DNA from: Nemophila menziesii | Lineage: Eukaryota; Streptophyta; Magnoliopsida; Boraginales; Hydrophyllaceae | Direction: 5' to 3' | DNA length: 64,000 nt | Assembly (NCBI GenBank): GCA_029959085.1 | Contig: JARWIR010000001.1 | Span: forward strand, 15,987,730-16,051,729 | Shown here: positions 24,485 to 35,904 of the stretch, one piece after another | Position numbering within the stretch: position 1 is the first letter of the stretch | Layout: each line of letters starts with the position of its first letter | Made by a program: the position numbers and the translations under genes | Notes under the pieces: generated by a model | Told to the model about the DNA's origin: nothing | What the model saw: only the letters and a program-made list of their open reading frames with translations | Database searches by the model: none

Positions 24485-24633
24485 ATTAGAATATAAAAAA
24501 TCACTAAATAGTATGTTAAAGAACTAAATAAAATCACACTACAACATGTAACGCGATAAATCATTACTCACAAATTGACCATTTCAAAAATATTCTTATA
24601 ACTCAGTTGGTTATACCTCGTAATGATACATGT

Positions 24634-24709
24634 TATATACTAATATAGAGCAATGACGACTAATATCAAAACTTATACTAATATAGAGTAATGGAGAATA
24701 ATATTAGAG
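24634..24709 (+). repeat. 38-bp direct repeat x 2
   Basis: Two adjacent units each start 'TATACTAATATAGAG.AATG' and end in 'TAATAT.A.A.T'. Confidence 0.6.
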
Positions 24710-24749
24710 TTCATCTTTTCTCTATATTGAAAAATAGCATAAGTAAACC

Positions 24750-24860
24750 AGATGGGTTAGCTCTATAGGTCAGAGTCTTGGTTGTTCTTCTAAGCGGTAC
24801 ATGTTCGAACCGAGTCAATGACTCTGAGTCCAAAGTGTCTCTCTGATGTATTAAAAATAA
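24750..24860 (+). mobile_element. tRNA-derived SINE remnant
   Basis: An A-box-like GGTTAGCTCTATAGG (24755-24769) and a B-box ATGTTCGAACC (24801-24811) stand about 35 bp apart, the spacing of an internal Pol III promoter. The end is AT-rich. It does not fold into a full tRNA, so it is called a SINE and not a tRNA gene. Confidence 0.6.
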
Positions 24861-25504
24861 TCTATAATTATCCTTTATGTAGGACAACAATTATGGGGTT
24901 ACAAAGAATAGGAAATAAATTGGTTTTTTTATTAATTATACATTGTAAAATAATAGTCAATGAATAAATATTCTATAATAATTATTAATATTTCAATATT
25001 CATTTCAAATATTCTTTAAATATATTATATAATATCATAAAAACAATATGAAAAGATAAAAAATAACTAACTTCTTTAGAATAAAGTCAAAATAATGTTG
25101 TTTTTTGAAATTTGAAAATTGTTGGAATAAAAATATTTTAAGGAGTTAAGATTTGAGAGTAAAAGAGTGTTGGATTCTCAATTTTAATGAAATAATTGAA
25201 AAAGTGTTGGAATTAGTCTTAAGATTTATAAATACATCTATATGTTTGTGTTGACACTATATTTTCTATCTGTCTTTGTGAATCTCCTGTTGAGGAGAAG
25301 ACACGCATAATTATCCAAATCTTTAAATTTTATTTTGATCCGTAAATTGGATCACTCTCTAATTATTCAATTTTTTTTAAAGTTATGGTCTTTCCAACCC
25401 AGTCAAAATTAGATAGAATCGTTTACCAATCCTGACTAAAGTCTCTCTACTCTTTACTTGAAAATATATTTTCACGCACATTTCTCGATTTAAGAATAAT
25501 ATGA
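24861..25504. other. AT-rich intergenic DNA
   Basis: No gene or repeat recognised. Confidence 0.45.
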
Positions 25505-25589
25505 CCAAATATACATGGGTAGGCGTGTATATCCTCGTGGGATTAGTCGTGGTGCGCGTAAGCAATCCCGGATCACCCATGTAAAAAAA
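25505..25589 (+). mobile_element. SINE family 2, truncated 3' part
   Basis: It contains 'AGGCGTGTATATCCTCGTGG', 'TTAGTCGTGGTGCGCG' and 'GCAATCCCGGATCACCCATG', followed by A8. The same string is found at 58200-58400 (plus) and 53421-53560 (minus). The poly(A) end gives the orientation. Confidence 0.7.
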
Positions 25590-25783
25590 AGAATAATAAC
25601 ATGGCCGATTCCTTGCTATTTCGGTTAGACGAGGCTCCCCTGACTCAACTTATGCATACTTTGTTAACTTTTAGATTTAAACTTTTAAGGGAAGCTCTTG
25701 CTTTGAACTGTTATCAGTTAATCAGAGAGCATTGGCCTATTCTACTTATTTATTCTTATTTCTTTTATGTGTTCTTTAGACAA

Positions 25784-25792
25784 AAAGTAAAA
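25784..25792. other. Left 9-bp target duplication of MITE
   Basis: AAAGTAAAA, identical to 25963-25971. Confidence 0.85.
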
Positions 25793-25962
25793 GAGTAATG
25801 ATATATACCACCTAAATTCATACTGCCCAATGACATGGCGTGAATTGGTTGGTTACAAATCTTTAATCAAATCAAGAAAATAAATACATTAACAATTTGT
25901 AACCAACCAATTCATACCACGTTTTTGGGTGATATGAATTTGGATGGTATAAATCATTACTC
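25793..25962. mobile_element. 170-bp MULE-type MITE
   Basis: Nearly the whole element is an inverted repeat. The left arm is GAGTAATGATATATACCACC...GTGAATTGGTTGGTTAC. The right arm in reverse complement is GAGTAATGATTTATACCATCC...ATGAATTGGTTGGTTAC. It is flanked by the exact 9-bp repeat AAAGTAAAA. A diverged copy lies at 41605-41778. Confidence 0.9.
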
Positions 25963-25971
25963 AAAGTAAAA

Positions 25972-26572
25972 TAAAGAGGTTGGATACATGGTGTTTTTTT
26001 ATTAAAATTATTAGCTCTAACCAACTATTACCAAACTTATGACTCTCCACAACATAGCCAAACTCTTATGCCATCATGACATCACACTTAATAGGAAAAA
26101 GCCACATTCTCAAACCTTCTTACATGTTTATGTTCATGGTGTTTTAATTTTGTTGGTAGAAGGGAAAAACTTTTAAATAATAAGCAAAAGGCAAATAATG
26201 AACCATCATTTGATTTTAGCATGACTTAACCTTAAATTCTAATTTAAGACATAATGATACTTTATGGGCCAAAATGCTTGGTCCATTATATACTAAAGTA
26301 GGTTCACTTTCCTTCCACTCGGTTCTCAACGATATCCTATTAGAGTCTTCAACCTCACTTACATAAATTTGGTATTCCACAAACTTTTGAATCTTCCATG
26401 ATTTCAACACAAAGTACGCATCTGATCCTATTCTTCTTTTTTCTTATATTCCACCCGGAATATCATTTGAAGTCTCTAAATTCCTTTTACTTTATGTAGA
26501 TGGTAAGAACTCATACTAAATTACTAACCACATTTCCTTTATATTCGAAAATTTTGTCATTCTCGTTAATCA
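25972..26572. other. 3' flank of the WAKL20-like gene
   Basis: AT-rich sequence, no coding region recognised. Probably holds the 3'UTR and polyadenylation region of the kinase gene. Confidence 0.4.
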
Positions 26573-28426
26573 TCATATTAATTCAATTATATGCTGAAGT
26601 TGTTGAACAACATCTTTCATGCATGGCCTCTCACCCTTCTTCTCCATGCAACAAGAAAGTGCAAGCTCCAAAAAGACCTTCACACTAGTTACTAATAATA
26701 CACACGGTTCTTCTTCTCCTTCTCCTTCTCCTAACAAGCTTTTATCCACAACTTCCATGATCAAATCACTATTGGCTCGTTGACTAACATAGATGGCCAG
26801 GTTCACATCATCATCGTTTCTTGAGAAATCTAACGCCTTTCGAGAAGTCAAGAGTTCCAGCAACACGATTCCGAAGCTGTAAACATCACTTTTATCCGTC
26901 AATTGATAATTTCGATAAAACTCTGGATCAAGGTAGCCTAATGTTCCTTGCACACAAGTTGACACGTGACTCAAACCCGTGTTAGCGAACCTTGACAGCC
27001 CGAAATCTGCAACTTTTGCATTGAAATCATCATCCAAGAGTATGTTTGTTGACTTAACATCTCTATGATAGATAGGAGTGTAAGCACCTGAATGCAAGTA
27101 AGCCAATGCTTCTGCAGTTTGTAGAGCGATTCTCAAACGAGTTTTCCAGTCTAAAACGGATGAGTATTGGTTACCATGAAGATGATCATGGAGAGTTCCA
27201 TTTGAAACGTACTCATAGATCATTAATGGCTGTTCAGCCTCAACACAACACCCTAAAAGCCTTACGAGGTTCTTGTGATTGACTTGAGAAAGTATCCCAA
27301 CTTCGTTTAATACATGTTGGATGCTCTTTATATTCCCTACTTTAGCTGACTTTATGGCCACTGTAGTACCATCTTCTAGCTCGCCTTTATAAACTTCTCC
27401 AAAACCACCACTCCCTAGAAACCGCTCTTTCGAGAAATCCTTTGTAGCTTTCTTCACCTCTTTAAGGGTAAACATTCTTGCAGATTTTCCACCATTGCTC
27501 GATTTTAACATCTCTTCTCTTGCCTTAGCAAGCTTCATCTTTGCTGAAATTCTTCTGCATCGTCTAAATAACACTACAGCTATCAAAACGGTAAGAACAA
27601 AGAACGAGGCCACGCTTACTGAAACATTAAACACGAATCTAGAGTTTAAAGTTTTCTTTTCCTTATTCACGCAAGCTCCTTTTATATGGTCCCAATAATA
27701 GCCTTTGTTGCAAAGGCAGTTCGAGATGTGGCACGTTGAAGTCTGTGAGCAGTCGATTTGGGATTTACAGGGTGGCTCGGGTGGAGGGGCCCACTGAATC
27801 TCTAACCCTTCATTCCATTGATTTGCTGGCTTTGAAGGATCTAAGTGTAAAATGCTTCGAAAAGCTTGACACCCTGAACTATGGAGTCGTATCCTGTACG
27901 CTGATGGCATACCTCCTGCAACAAATGTGCAACATGGTTTTACACCACTAGCACACTCAAGTGCGCGATTAGAATCAACATGCCCAGAAGTTTCTAAATA
28001 TTTGTGGCAAAGGCTGGAAGATGAGCAGTTGAGAGGGGAGATTAAAAGTCGAGGTGAGCAATTGAAAAGGAAGATGGTGTTTGATGAAGTTATGTTAAAG
28101 GGGAGTGTTTGATTTAAGCGGATACCTTCACTCCTAGTCATGTCTTGAGTGACACAAGTTCCTCTGGGCAGCCATGGTGATGGTTGCACCACCAGGCGTT
28201 GTGTGGCAGGGACAACACTGATTATAAGATAAGAGCTTCCGTTGATGGTATCAAAGTAAAGCTTGTGTGAGTGAGGATCACATCGAAGAGAGTAGTTTGG
28301 ATCACCACATGTGGATTTTGTGCTTAATGGATATGGAACTTCCATGGAACCACAGTTTGGGCAGGTCCTCTGAGATAAACAACAATGGAGAAATAACAGA
28401 AAAACACATAGTCTAGATGTGGTCAT
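26573..28426 (-). CDS. WAKL20: Wall-associated receptor kinase-like 20 (WAKL20-type)
   Basis: A single-exon receptor kinase of 617 residues. The start is the ATG at 28426: it opens a clear signal peptide (MTTSRLCVFLLFLHCCLS), while the longer frame to 28501 would begin at TTG. After the signal come a Cys-rich GUB_WAK domain (CPNC...VPYPLS...CGDP...LRC) and a WAK C-terminal Cys-rich region (CPPEPPCKSQIDC-like). One transmembrane helix follows (VASFFVLTVLIAVVLF, about residue 270), then a Ser/Thr kinase. The kinase has the glycine loop GSGGFGEVYKG, VAIK, HRDVKSTNILLD, DFGLSRF and the GTLGYLDPEFY activation segment. All catalytic residues are present. Such proteins sit in the plasma membrane and bind or sense cell-wall material; the ligand here is not known. 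A MITE lies just upstream of the presumed promoter. Confidence 0.93.
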   Translation of the reverse strand: MTTSRLCVFLLFLHCCLSQRTCPNCGSMEVPYPLSTKSTCGDPNYSLRCDPHSHKLYFDTINGSSYLIISVVPATQRLVVQPSPWLPRGTCVTQDMTRSEGIRLNQTLPFNITSSNTIFLFNCSPRLLISPLNCSSSSLCHKYLETSGHVDSNRALECASGVKPCCTFVAGGMPSAYRIRLHSSGCQAFRSILHLDPSKPANQWNEGLEIQWAPPPEPPCKSQIDCSQTSTCHISNCLCNKGYYWDHIKGACVNKEKKTLNSRFVFNVSVSVASFFVLTVLIAVVLFRRCRRISAKMKLAKAREEMLKSSNGGKSARMFTLKEVKKATKDFSKERFLGSGGFGEVYKGELEDGTTVAIKSAKVGNIKSIQHVLNEVGILSQVNHKNLVRLLGCCVEAEQPLMIYEYVSNGTLHDHLHGNQYSSVLDWKTRLRIALQTAEALAYLHSGAYTPIYHRDVKSTNILLDDDFNAKVADFGLSRFANTGLSHVSTCVQGTLGYLDPEFYRNYQLTDKSDVYSFGIVLLELLTSRKALDFSRNDDDVNLAIYVSQRANSDLIMEVVDKSLLGEGEGEEEPCVLLVTSVKVFLELALSCCMEKKGERPCMKDVVQQLQHIIELI

Positions 28427-28487
28427 CTTTCCAACAAGGGGGTAATAGTTTGAAGAAAAATGGTACAAAGGATAATGAGGAAGTGCG

Positions 28488-28497
28488 TATATAAAGG
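28488..28497 (-). promoter_or_regulatory. Possible TATA box of the WAKL20-like gene
   Basis: CTTTATATAC on the minus strand, about 60 bp before the ATG at 28426. The motif is also TATA-like on the plus strand, so orientation is not proven. Confidence 0.4.
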
Positions 28498-28532
28498 CCA
28501 AAAAGAATATAAATTAAAACAAGAAGGTTAAT

Positions 28533-28797
28533 CAATGCAATTATACCCCTGAATTATCCCAAAAAACCTGAAACACCCCTCAATTATTCTAACTACCTTC
28601 ACTGCTCCGTTCAAACCCTTTTCGTTAGAATTTTCTTTCCTATATTAACCCCTTTTTGTTAATTCTAATAGAAAAGTAGACAAAAGGGTGGTGATAAAAC
28701 ATCAAAACAATAGTTGAAGGGAGGTGTTAGGTAGTTAAAACAATTTAGGGGTGTTTCAGAATCTTTGGGGATAGTTTAGGGGGGTGTAATTGCATTT
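28533..28797. mobile_element. MITE with long terminal inverted repeats in the WAKL20-like promoter
   Basis: The left arm (28533-28605) reads CAATGCAATTATACCCC...GAAACACCCCT.AATT...TAACTACC. The right arm in reverse complement repeats it as AAATGCAATTACACCCC...GAAACACCCCTAAATT...TAACTACC. The arms are about 70 bp with about 85% identity. A TTAAT stands on both sides (28528 and 28796), a possible short target duplication, but the repeated TTAA makes that uncertain. Superfamily not determined. Confidence 0.8.
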
Positions 28798-29269
28798 AAT
28801 TAATTAAAAAAAGCATGTGGCAGCAAGGAGTCCATAGATTCCTATATATACTGTAGAGATAACAACTCCCACCAAGTAAGGAAATTATTATTGAGAAAAG
28901 ACTTTGGTTCTAATTGGCGGTTCTTCCTTATACTTATTTAAAGTAAAGACTTACTAAAGAGGGGAACAAAGGGTACTCATTAACAAAGTATAGGCAGCAT
29001 AGGGTCAAAAAAGGCACAAACTCCACTTACATTATTCTGTTTTTCTCCTTTTTTATTGTATGTAAAGAATAAACCCGGAATAAGTAAATTTTCTTATCTT
29101 TATGATCAATGAAAATAAAAGACTAGTGAGTGACAGAATAATAACAACTTTTACAGAAGTTCTCTAGTCTGTAAAATTAGAAGATCTGTAAATATATAAC
29201 AACCGTTGGAAAAAATTCTAATTTAGACAAAACAAAAATAGAAGCAGTGGCAGAACATAATGGGCTCTG
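28798..29269. other. Intergenic, between WAKL20 promoter and FKBP 3' end
   Basis: AT-rich, no coding region. The right part probably holds the FKBP 3'UTR. Confidence 0.45.
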
Positions 29270-30849
29270 TTAACCTTCAACAACTTTTACAGCAGACCTG
29301 CACATAAAAATATGTTTCAATTAATGATCAAATTTGTTATGAGAAATACTTATTTTTTTAGCACAATACGTACCCGAATGGACTCTGTTTGATGGCTAAT
29401 AGTTCAACATCGAGCTGAAAACAAAGAAAAATTAACGTGTAAATTGTTAAACAATATTGGAGAAGTTTCATTAGGAATTGACTTACGTCGATAGTCGCAT
29501 TTGGAGGTATTTCTTGCACCCCATTCTTTCCATATGCTAGCTCAGGAGGAACTATAAGCAACCGCTACAAGAAAAGAAAAGAGTTGTGTAAAAATTATAT
29601 TGTTTTTTTTAAAAAATATTAAAAATTGAGAGAAATAATTTAGTGTTACCTGGCCTCCCACTCGCATGCCTTGAACACCAAGATCCAGACCTTTAAGGAC
29701 AGATCCTCTTTCAGAATTACCAACATCAAAACCATAAGGCTACATAAATCAAGTGAATCAAAATTACTAACAGAAGCACAAATCCTGGAGTGTATATAGA
29801 GTAGTAATTATGGAACATTATCTTACTGATCCACCATTAACGCCAAGTCCTTGTCGGCTAGTCATGAAAGTCACATTCTTCCATTTTGCAACATAATGGA
29901 CCTACACCATTTTTAAGTAAATGTGAAGATAAAGCTCCTTCAATTGAAATATAAAAACCAAGATTTTATGAGTTAAATGTGATATTCGTTAATATAAACT
30001 AAAGACAATATACTTAGATAATTAAGTTTTAACTGTGTTACAGCCGTACTGCAACCCGAGATCCCTTCACAGCCTCAGCGCCATTGCCGACCTTCAAATC
30101 ATAGTACCTGAATAACATTGTTGACTTTTCATTCAAAAAGTAATGAATTATATGCTTGAGTGAAGATATGATTATGGAGTACTAACTTTAGGCCATTAGG
30201 AAGAGTTTTATATTCACTCTCGGGGATCTTTGCTCCTCTGAGCTGCAGTAAGAAAAAATGTCACAATTATCATGAATTCATCAATGAATTGTGAATGCGC
30301 ATAGAGCAAAAATCTTACAGCCCTTCTACTTGTGCTAACAGCACCAGCTGTGTCGGAGACAGAGAAGCCAGCAGCTGAACAATGAGTAAACTAACACTCA
30401 GATTTAATGCATTTATTGCTAATAATATTGAAAAAAAAAATCAATATAATTAAAAGAAAACGTGATCGTATTGCACATAATCAGAGTAAGAATGATGGGG
30501 AGAATTCAGTAGAGTTGTATCTAACCTGCTGCAAGTAAACAACCCATTAATGCCCTCCTTCCCTCATGTTGTATTAATTGTGTACTCGATGTGGGCTGAG
30601 GGGAAGATGATGAGCAGCTGCAAACTAACAATGATGAATTCCAGTTAAAGGGTCTCCTTCCTGTTCAGCAAAAAACACTTTACTTTAGCTTTCATTGCAT
30701 ACTCTTGTATACTTTTCTTTAGCCCTTGTTCTTGTGTGTAATCAAGAATCAGAAACAACAGAGAGATTACTTGTGACAGAACAAGAGGAGAGAGATTGTG
30801 TGAAAATCGTGAGCTTGAGAGGATGGTGAACGATTATAGACAGCTCCAT
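29270..30849 (-). CDS. FKBP16-4: Thylakoid-lumen FKBP-type peptidyl-prolyl isomerase (FKBP16-4-like), 10 exons
   Basis: I assembled ten exons, all GT-AG and frame-consistent: 30849-30771, 30660-30526, 30374-30319, 30242-30187, 30107-30050, 29901-29827, 29739-29650, 29564-29487, 29414-29374 and 29297-29270. They sum to 696 nt, that is 231 residues plus TAA. The N-terminus is Ser-rich with no acids (plastid transit). It is followed by a twin-arginine signal and hydrophobic stretch (EGRRALMGCLLAAAG) ending near AGA, typical of Tat import into the thylakoid lumen. The FKBP domain has YYDLKVGNG, VHYVAKW, SRQGLG, PYGFDVG, GLDLGVQGMRVGG, PPELAYG and IPPNATI. The length and order fit the Arabidopsis FKBP16-4 group. 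Some drug-binding aromatic positions of classic FKBPs are replaced, as is usual in lumen members, so isomerase activity may be low. Exons are small (28-135 bp) and introns short. Confidence 0.93.
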
Positions 30850-31186
30850 GCTAATTTTCTGTTATGGAATGGCAGTTGAGAACTGGAATCAGGTGAGGGT
30901 TGAGGATCCAAAAATAGGATAAAGGATAGATTTTAAAGCCAAATTATGGGCCACTAATATTATGAGACAAATGATATAAATCACTCAAATTTAAACCAAT
31001 TTGATCAAAATTATTTTATAAATATACTTTTATTGAATACCTAAAACTAGGTATTGTTCGTGCTTAAATATAATTTATAGAATTTAAAATTTATTGAAAA
31101 ATATTATGTTATGTTTACCGTTAGAACGATAATTTATTCTCAAACATATCAAGAACGTCGTTTAATAGCGATATATATTAGTTATA
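30850..31186. other. 5' flank of the FKBP gene
   Basis: AT-rich sequence between the FKBP start codon and the LINE B target duplication. No other gene seen; it should hold the FKBP promoter, now with LINE B about 350 bp upstream. Confidence 0.45.
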
Positions 31187-31201
31187 AATCGTATGGATAT
31201 C
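31187..31201. other. Left 15-bp target duplication of LINE B
   Basis: AATCGTATGGATATC, identical to 37640-37654. Confidence 0.95.
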
Positions 31202-31267
31202 TTTTTTTTTTTTTGCATACATAGGAGGCTTTAAAAGCCGAAATTGATTACATAATCAATTAGTCCC

Positions 31268-34200
31268 TCATAGAGGGTTTAAAACTAGTCTAGGAATCGC
31301 ATGACCACTCCTATCCCTAGTTATGTCTTGCCACAAATAATCCGGAGGATCTTCAAGTATTATAGTATCTCCACACCAATCCGCTCCATTCTTTGCTAAT
31401 AAATCCGCGCATCTGTTTGCCTCACGATAAGCAAAATGAATCTCAAAACCCGAGTGTTTTCGTATTAGCTCACTACATTCTCGCCCAATAGAACAGTTCC
31501 AACTCTTAGAACTACCACCGCCCTTCACTAGCGCGTGAAGTTCCCTCGAGTCTGTTTCGATAAATAATTCTTTAACCCCTCTACTCTCCACCCATCTCAA
31601 CCCAAAATGAAGTGCTAGTAGTTCAGAAAAGATAGGAGACTCCACTACACATGGCCCCGAAAAACCCGCAATAAAAGCTCCTTCCTCATCACGTAATATA
31701 CCCCCAATTCCGGCCTTCCGCTTTATTATATCATAGCACCCATCAATATTAAGCTTCAACATACCCTCCGGCTTAGCCCATTTTATCAACTCACTCCTCG
31801 CAGCTTTTATAATCCCTCCATCACATTCTTTACCCCACGCGGATACATATTTACTTGCTAAGTTAATCGTATCTCTTTTAATTCCCACAAGTCTTGGAGA
31901 CGCACCCGGATATTTAAAAATACTTTCGTTCCTTCTAGTCCAGATTACATTAATTGAGGCAATAAAAACAGTTTTCCACTCCAAACTACCTAGCTTATCT
32001 TTTGAAATAAGGTTTCCTTGGACCCATTTCTGCATAATTGCATTGTCCGGTCCCTCGGCCAAAACTGCAGAAGTACCTGCTGTGGTGGTATGGACTGCTC
32101 GCTCAACCTCCTGGTGTAGATGTTTCAGCTCATGCGACAGGTTAGTTGTTCCCACCCGAGGACCAGAATACAAGCCATCAAGAGAGCAGCTGTTCGCCGC
32201 CCCTGGAGTATCTGTTACAGAAACTCCTGATGCACCAAAACCGAGCTGTACAGGAGGTCCTTGAGGCGCTGATGACAGCCCCAGTTCCTTCCATAGCCTT
32301 GACGCGAATGTACAGCTAATGAATAGGTGAATTACGGACTCCTCCGCATCGCCACAAATTGTGCACAACCCACTCTCCAACACTCCTCTTCGAGACAGAT
32401 TCACAGCCGTTGGTAATCTGTCATGTACTAATCTCCACAACAAAATTCTTGCCTTCTGTGAACAGCGCGCCTTCCATATAACATCCCACGAGAAAGTACC
32501 TACTGGTGTAGTTAAGTTCAGGTGTGAATAAGCTGACTTAACTGTGAATCGACCAGTAGACTCATGTATCCATTTATAATCTGTTCCTCCGGAATTTACC
32601 ACTTCTTCCACCCCATTTCGCAGAATATCCGCCCCTGCTAATATCGCTTTGCAAATGCTCGAGTCATTAGATTTAACCTCTCTCTGGAGCAAACCATTCT
32701 TAAAATACTTGGCTTTAAATACCTCCACCCACGCAACCGGTTGGTTTTGAAGAAGCTTCCATCCCAACTTCGCCAGTAAGGCCAAATTAAAATCTTTCGC
32801 TCCTCGGAAACCTAGACCACCACATGATTTCGGTTTACACATTTGTTTCCACCCTACCCAATGTATTTTCCTCTTTTCCTCCGATGATCCCCATATGAAA
32901 TCCCGTACAATTCGATCAATTTCATCGCACACGTATATCGGTAGCTTCATAACTTGCATTTGATACGTCGGTATAGCCGATAGGACGGATTGAGCTAGTG
33001 TAATTCGCCCCGCAAGTGAGAGACTCTTTGCCTTCCAAACCGTTAATTTGCCCCGCATTCTTTCTGTGATTTGTTTATAAAAACCTTTGGGTAATCGACC
33101 CGCCTGTATAGGCGCGCCTAAATATTTACCAAAGGATTGACTAAGGCAAAAACCACTGACAGTAGCTAATTCTCCTTGTGACTCTAACGGAACATTCTTC
33201 GAGAAATAGATAAGCGATTTTTCCGCGCTTATTGTTTGACCGGCCTCTGTACAGAATATAGCTAGTGTTTCTTGGATTAGATTAACCTGTAACAAAGAGG
33301 CTTCACCAAACAAGATCAAATCATCAGCGAAAAATAAATGAGATAACTTGGGACCACCCCTACATATATTAATCGGATTCCAACTCCCATTATCACATAA
33401 TTCTTGTATTAGAATCGATAGTCTTTCCATACATAGTATAAAAATATAAGGCGAGAGGGGATCCCCTTGCCTGATGCCTCGAAAAGGTTTAAACGGGGGA
33501 AGAGGTTCCCCATTCCATAACACCTTCATCTCATTTTCAGCCATACAAGTCATTATAATCGACACCCAGCTTTCGGGGAAACCAAAACCTCTTATCGTAT
33601 CTTCAATGAACTCCCAACGAACTTTATCGTAAGCTTTCGCTAGGTCTATCTTGACTGCCATGATACCCTTTTTACCTTTAAGATTGCGCATTCTATGATC
33701 CACTTCTCTCATTAACACAATATTATCTGTAGTGGATCTACCAGGTAAAAAGCTACTTTGATAGGGGCCTACTTTTTCCGCAAGTAAAGGTCTAAGTCTA
33801 TTCACCATAGCCGACATAATAAATTTACAAGGAGAATTTATCAAGCTGATAGGACGAAACAAACTAACCCGTTCAGGATCCGCGACTTTAGGAATGAGAT
33901 GGATGAGTGTACCATTAAGATTTGGCGGGAGGCGTCCTGAATTAATCGATGTTCTGAACATATCTTCTATTGTAGGGCCTACTGTATTCCAGCACTTTTG
34001 ATAAAACGCAGCAGACATTCCATCCGGACCAGGAGCTTTCATTGGATTCGCTTGAAAGACAGCATCATGTATTTCTTCTTTTGAAAATGGAGCAGCTAAT
34101 AATCTCGCATTTTCCTCCCCAATATACTCGACTTTAGTGAGAGAGAAAATATCAATACTATCCACCGGAGCTTCATATAATTTCGAAAAATAATCACGAA

Positions 34201-35437
34201 CCAAAACCTTTAAACTTTCTTCCTCTTCGACCCATTCATCATTATTACCCAGCAGCCGAACACACTTCGCTTTCTTTTTCCTTATAATACGTGACAAGTG
34301 ATAAAACTTAGTATTTCTGTCCCCATCTCTGATCCAATTATCACCCGATTTTTGGAAACACATTACTTCTTCTTGTTCTAGTGCATTCTCATATTCCTTT
34401 GATAATCTCTTACCCAAATGCCGAAGTGAGGAGTTGTATTTATTCTGGAGCAAATTCTGAATTCCCCCTAGTCTGGCCAACAGCGATCTTTTTCTTTTAT
34501 GAATGTCCCCAAAAGTCTCTACCTTCCACTTATTAATATGTGACTGAATGTTTGTAACTCCTAACCCAACTCCCAAGTTATCGCCTTCCCATTTTTCGCT
34601 AATGAATTCTTGAAACCCCTAATGAAGACACCAAGCTGTTTCGAAACGGAACTTCCTTGGATGTGTTTTCGGCTTCTGATTCGGACAAACTTGAATTAAA
34701 ATCGGCATGTGATCGGAATGTATCCGAGGTAGGTGAATCACACGCGCTCTCGGAAATAAGTCTATCCATTCTGTATTGCCATAAGCTCGATCCAGTCTCT
34801 CCATAATCCGCTGACCTGTACTCCAAGAGTCACACCATGTATACCGAGGACCCTCGAAACCCAAATCAATCAAACCACAACTCTCTCTCCACAACTCGAA
34901 TTTTTCCATACGTCTATTTACCCCTTCAACACCACCTAATTTATCTTCTGATCTACCAATCTGATTAAAGTCTCCAGCAACAAGCCATGGAATGTTAAGA
35001 TTCTGAAACGCTTCGTATAGTGCATTCCATAGCTCTTCTCTCTCTTTATAGTGGGTCCTCGCATACACCGCTGAAAAAACCCATGACTTGCAATCCTTTT
35101 GGCTTATTTCGACATTGATTACTTGTTTTCCAGCTGATAGAACTCGTACCGAAACGTCTGAATCATTCCAAAGTAACCATATACCGCCCCTGTAACAATC
35201 GGAATCTACCCGGATAGAGTTATCTTTTTGTAATGAATTGATAACCGTATCCGCTTGCGTGCCGCTAATTCTTGGTTCCACTATTACTGTTAACCATATC
35301 CGGTGACTTGCCATCATATCTTTGACTACGCGGCGAAATCTCGGTTGTGCCGCTCCGTAACAATTCCACACGAGTATATTAATGGGTTGCTTTGATTGTT
35401 CCCATTTATTTTCTGTGTCATGTAGCACACTAATCAT
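31268..35437 (-). pseudogene. LINE B ORF2, intact except for one in-frame TAG
   Basis: The endonuclease part (35437-34622) has LVWNCYG, the catalytic VEPR, VYAR, VAGDFNQIG and IHSDHMP. It is cut by a TAG at 34621-34619, right after ETAWCLH. The same frame then runs open for 1102 codons from 34576 to 31268. The RT part has APGPDGMSAAFYQKCW, KIDLAKAYDKV, the catalytic LFFADDLILF and RQGDPLSP. A zf-RVT follows (CTICGDAEESVIHLFISC). A C-terminal RNase H has the acidic catalytic set (NIDGCYD, SELLALHFGL, ETDSRE, ANRCADLLA). Only the single stop prevents a full product of about 1390 residues. A 65-residue Gly/Ser/Thr-rich stretch before the RNase H is unusual. Confidence 0.92.
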
Positions 35438-35904
35438 TAAATAAATAAATAAAATAGCGGAAAGGGGGATACCCGAAAAAGCACTAGTTCAGAGACGTGG
35501 ACATCTCCACATCATCATCCTCTCGAGCCGGAAACACCCTTCGTTCAGTGTCTTCAACGGAAGCTGGGACCTGAGATTCGAGTGCCGACATATCATGATC
35601 ATCACTAACGTATTTCTCTGCTGCTAGACCGCGGTCATGAGCCAAGGCGGTCACACCATCAGCAGCTATATTGATAGGCGCTGCTTCAGGTACTTCCGCC
35701 AGGGGCTGCTGTGGGACTTTGTTCGGTTGCAGCTGGCTACGGTGATCAACATCAATCTTATTCAAAAGAATTTCACATTGGTCCCTCGATTCTCCAGGTT
35801 GTACAAATTCTCCCCCTGACTTATTACCAACAATCTCTTCGCCCACTGATATATTCCCAACATGATCACAGGTTCTCTCCTTTCCAACTAAGTTTTGTGT
35901 CTTG

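Noticed and set aside
24750..24860. tRNA gene
   Set aside because: A- and B-box words are present, but no cloverleaf with acceptor stem can be drawn. A SINE is the better reading.
25601..25798. 65-residue ATG open frame just after a SINE tail
   Set aside because: Its stop lies at the border of a MITE, it has no recognisable domain, and there is no sign of coding constraint. It could be a young chance frame.
26573..28501. Longer WAKL20 frame starting at 28501
   Set aside because: That start is TTG and would put 25 residues before the signal peptide; the ATG at 28426 fits the family.
32043..32264. Plus-strand open frame opposite LINE B ORF2
   Set aside because: It mirrors the low-complexity linker of ORF2; the domain evidence is all on the minus strand.
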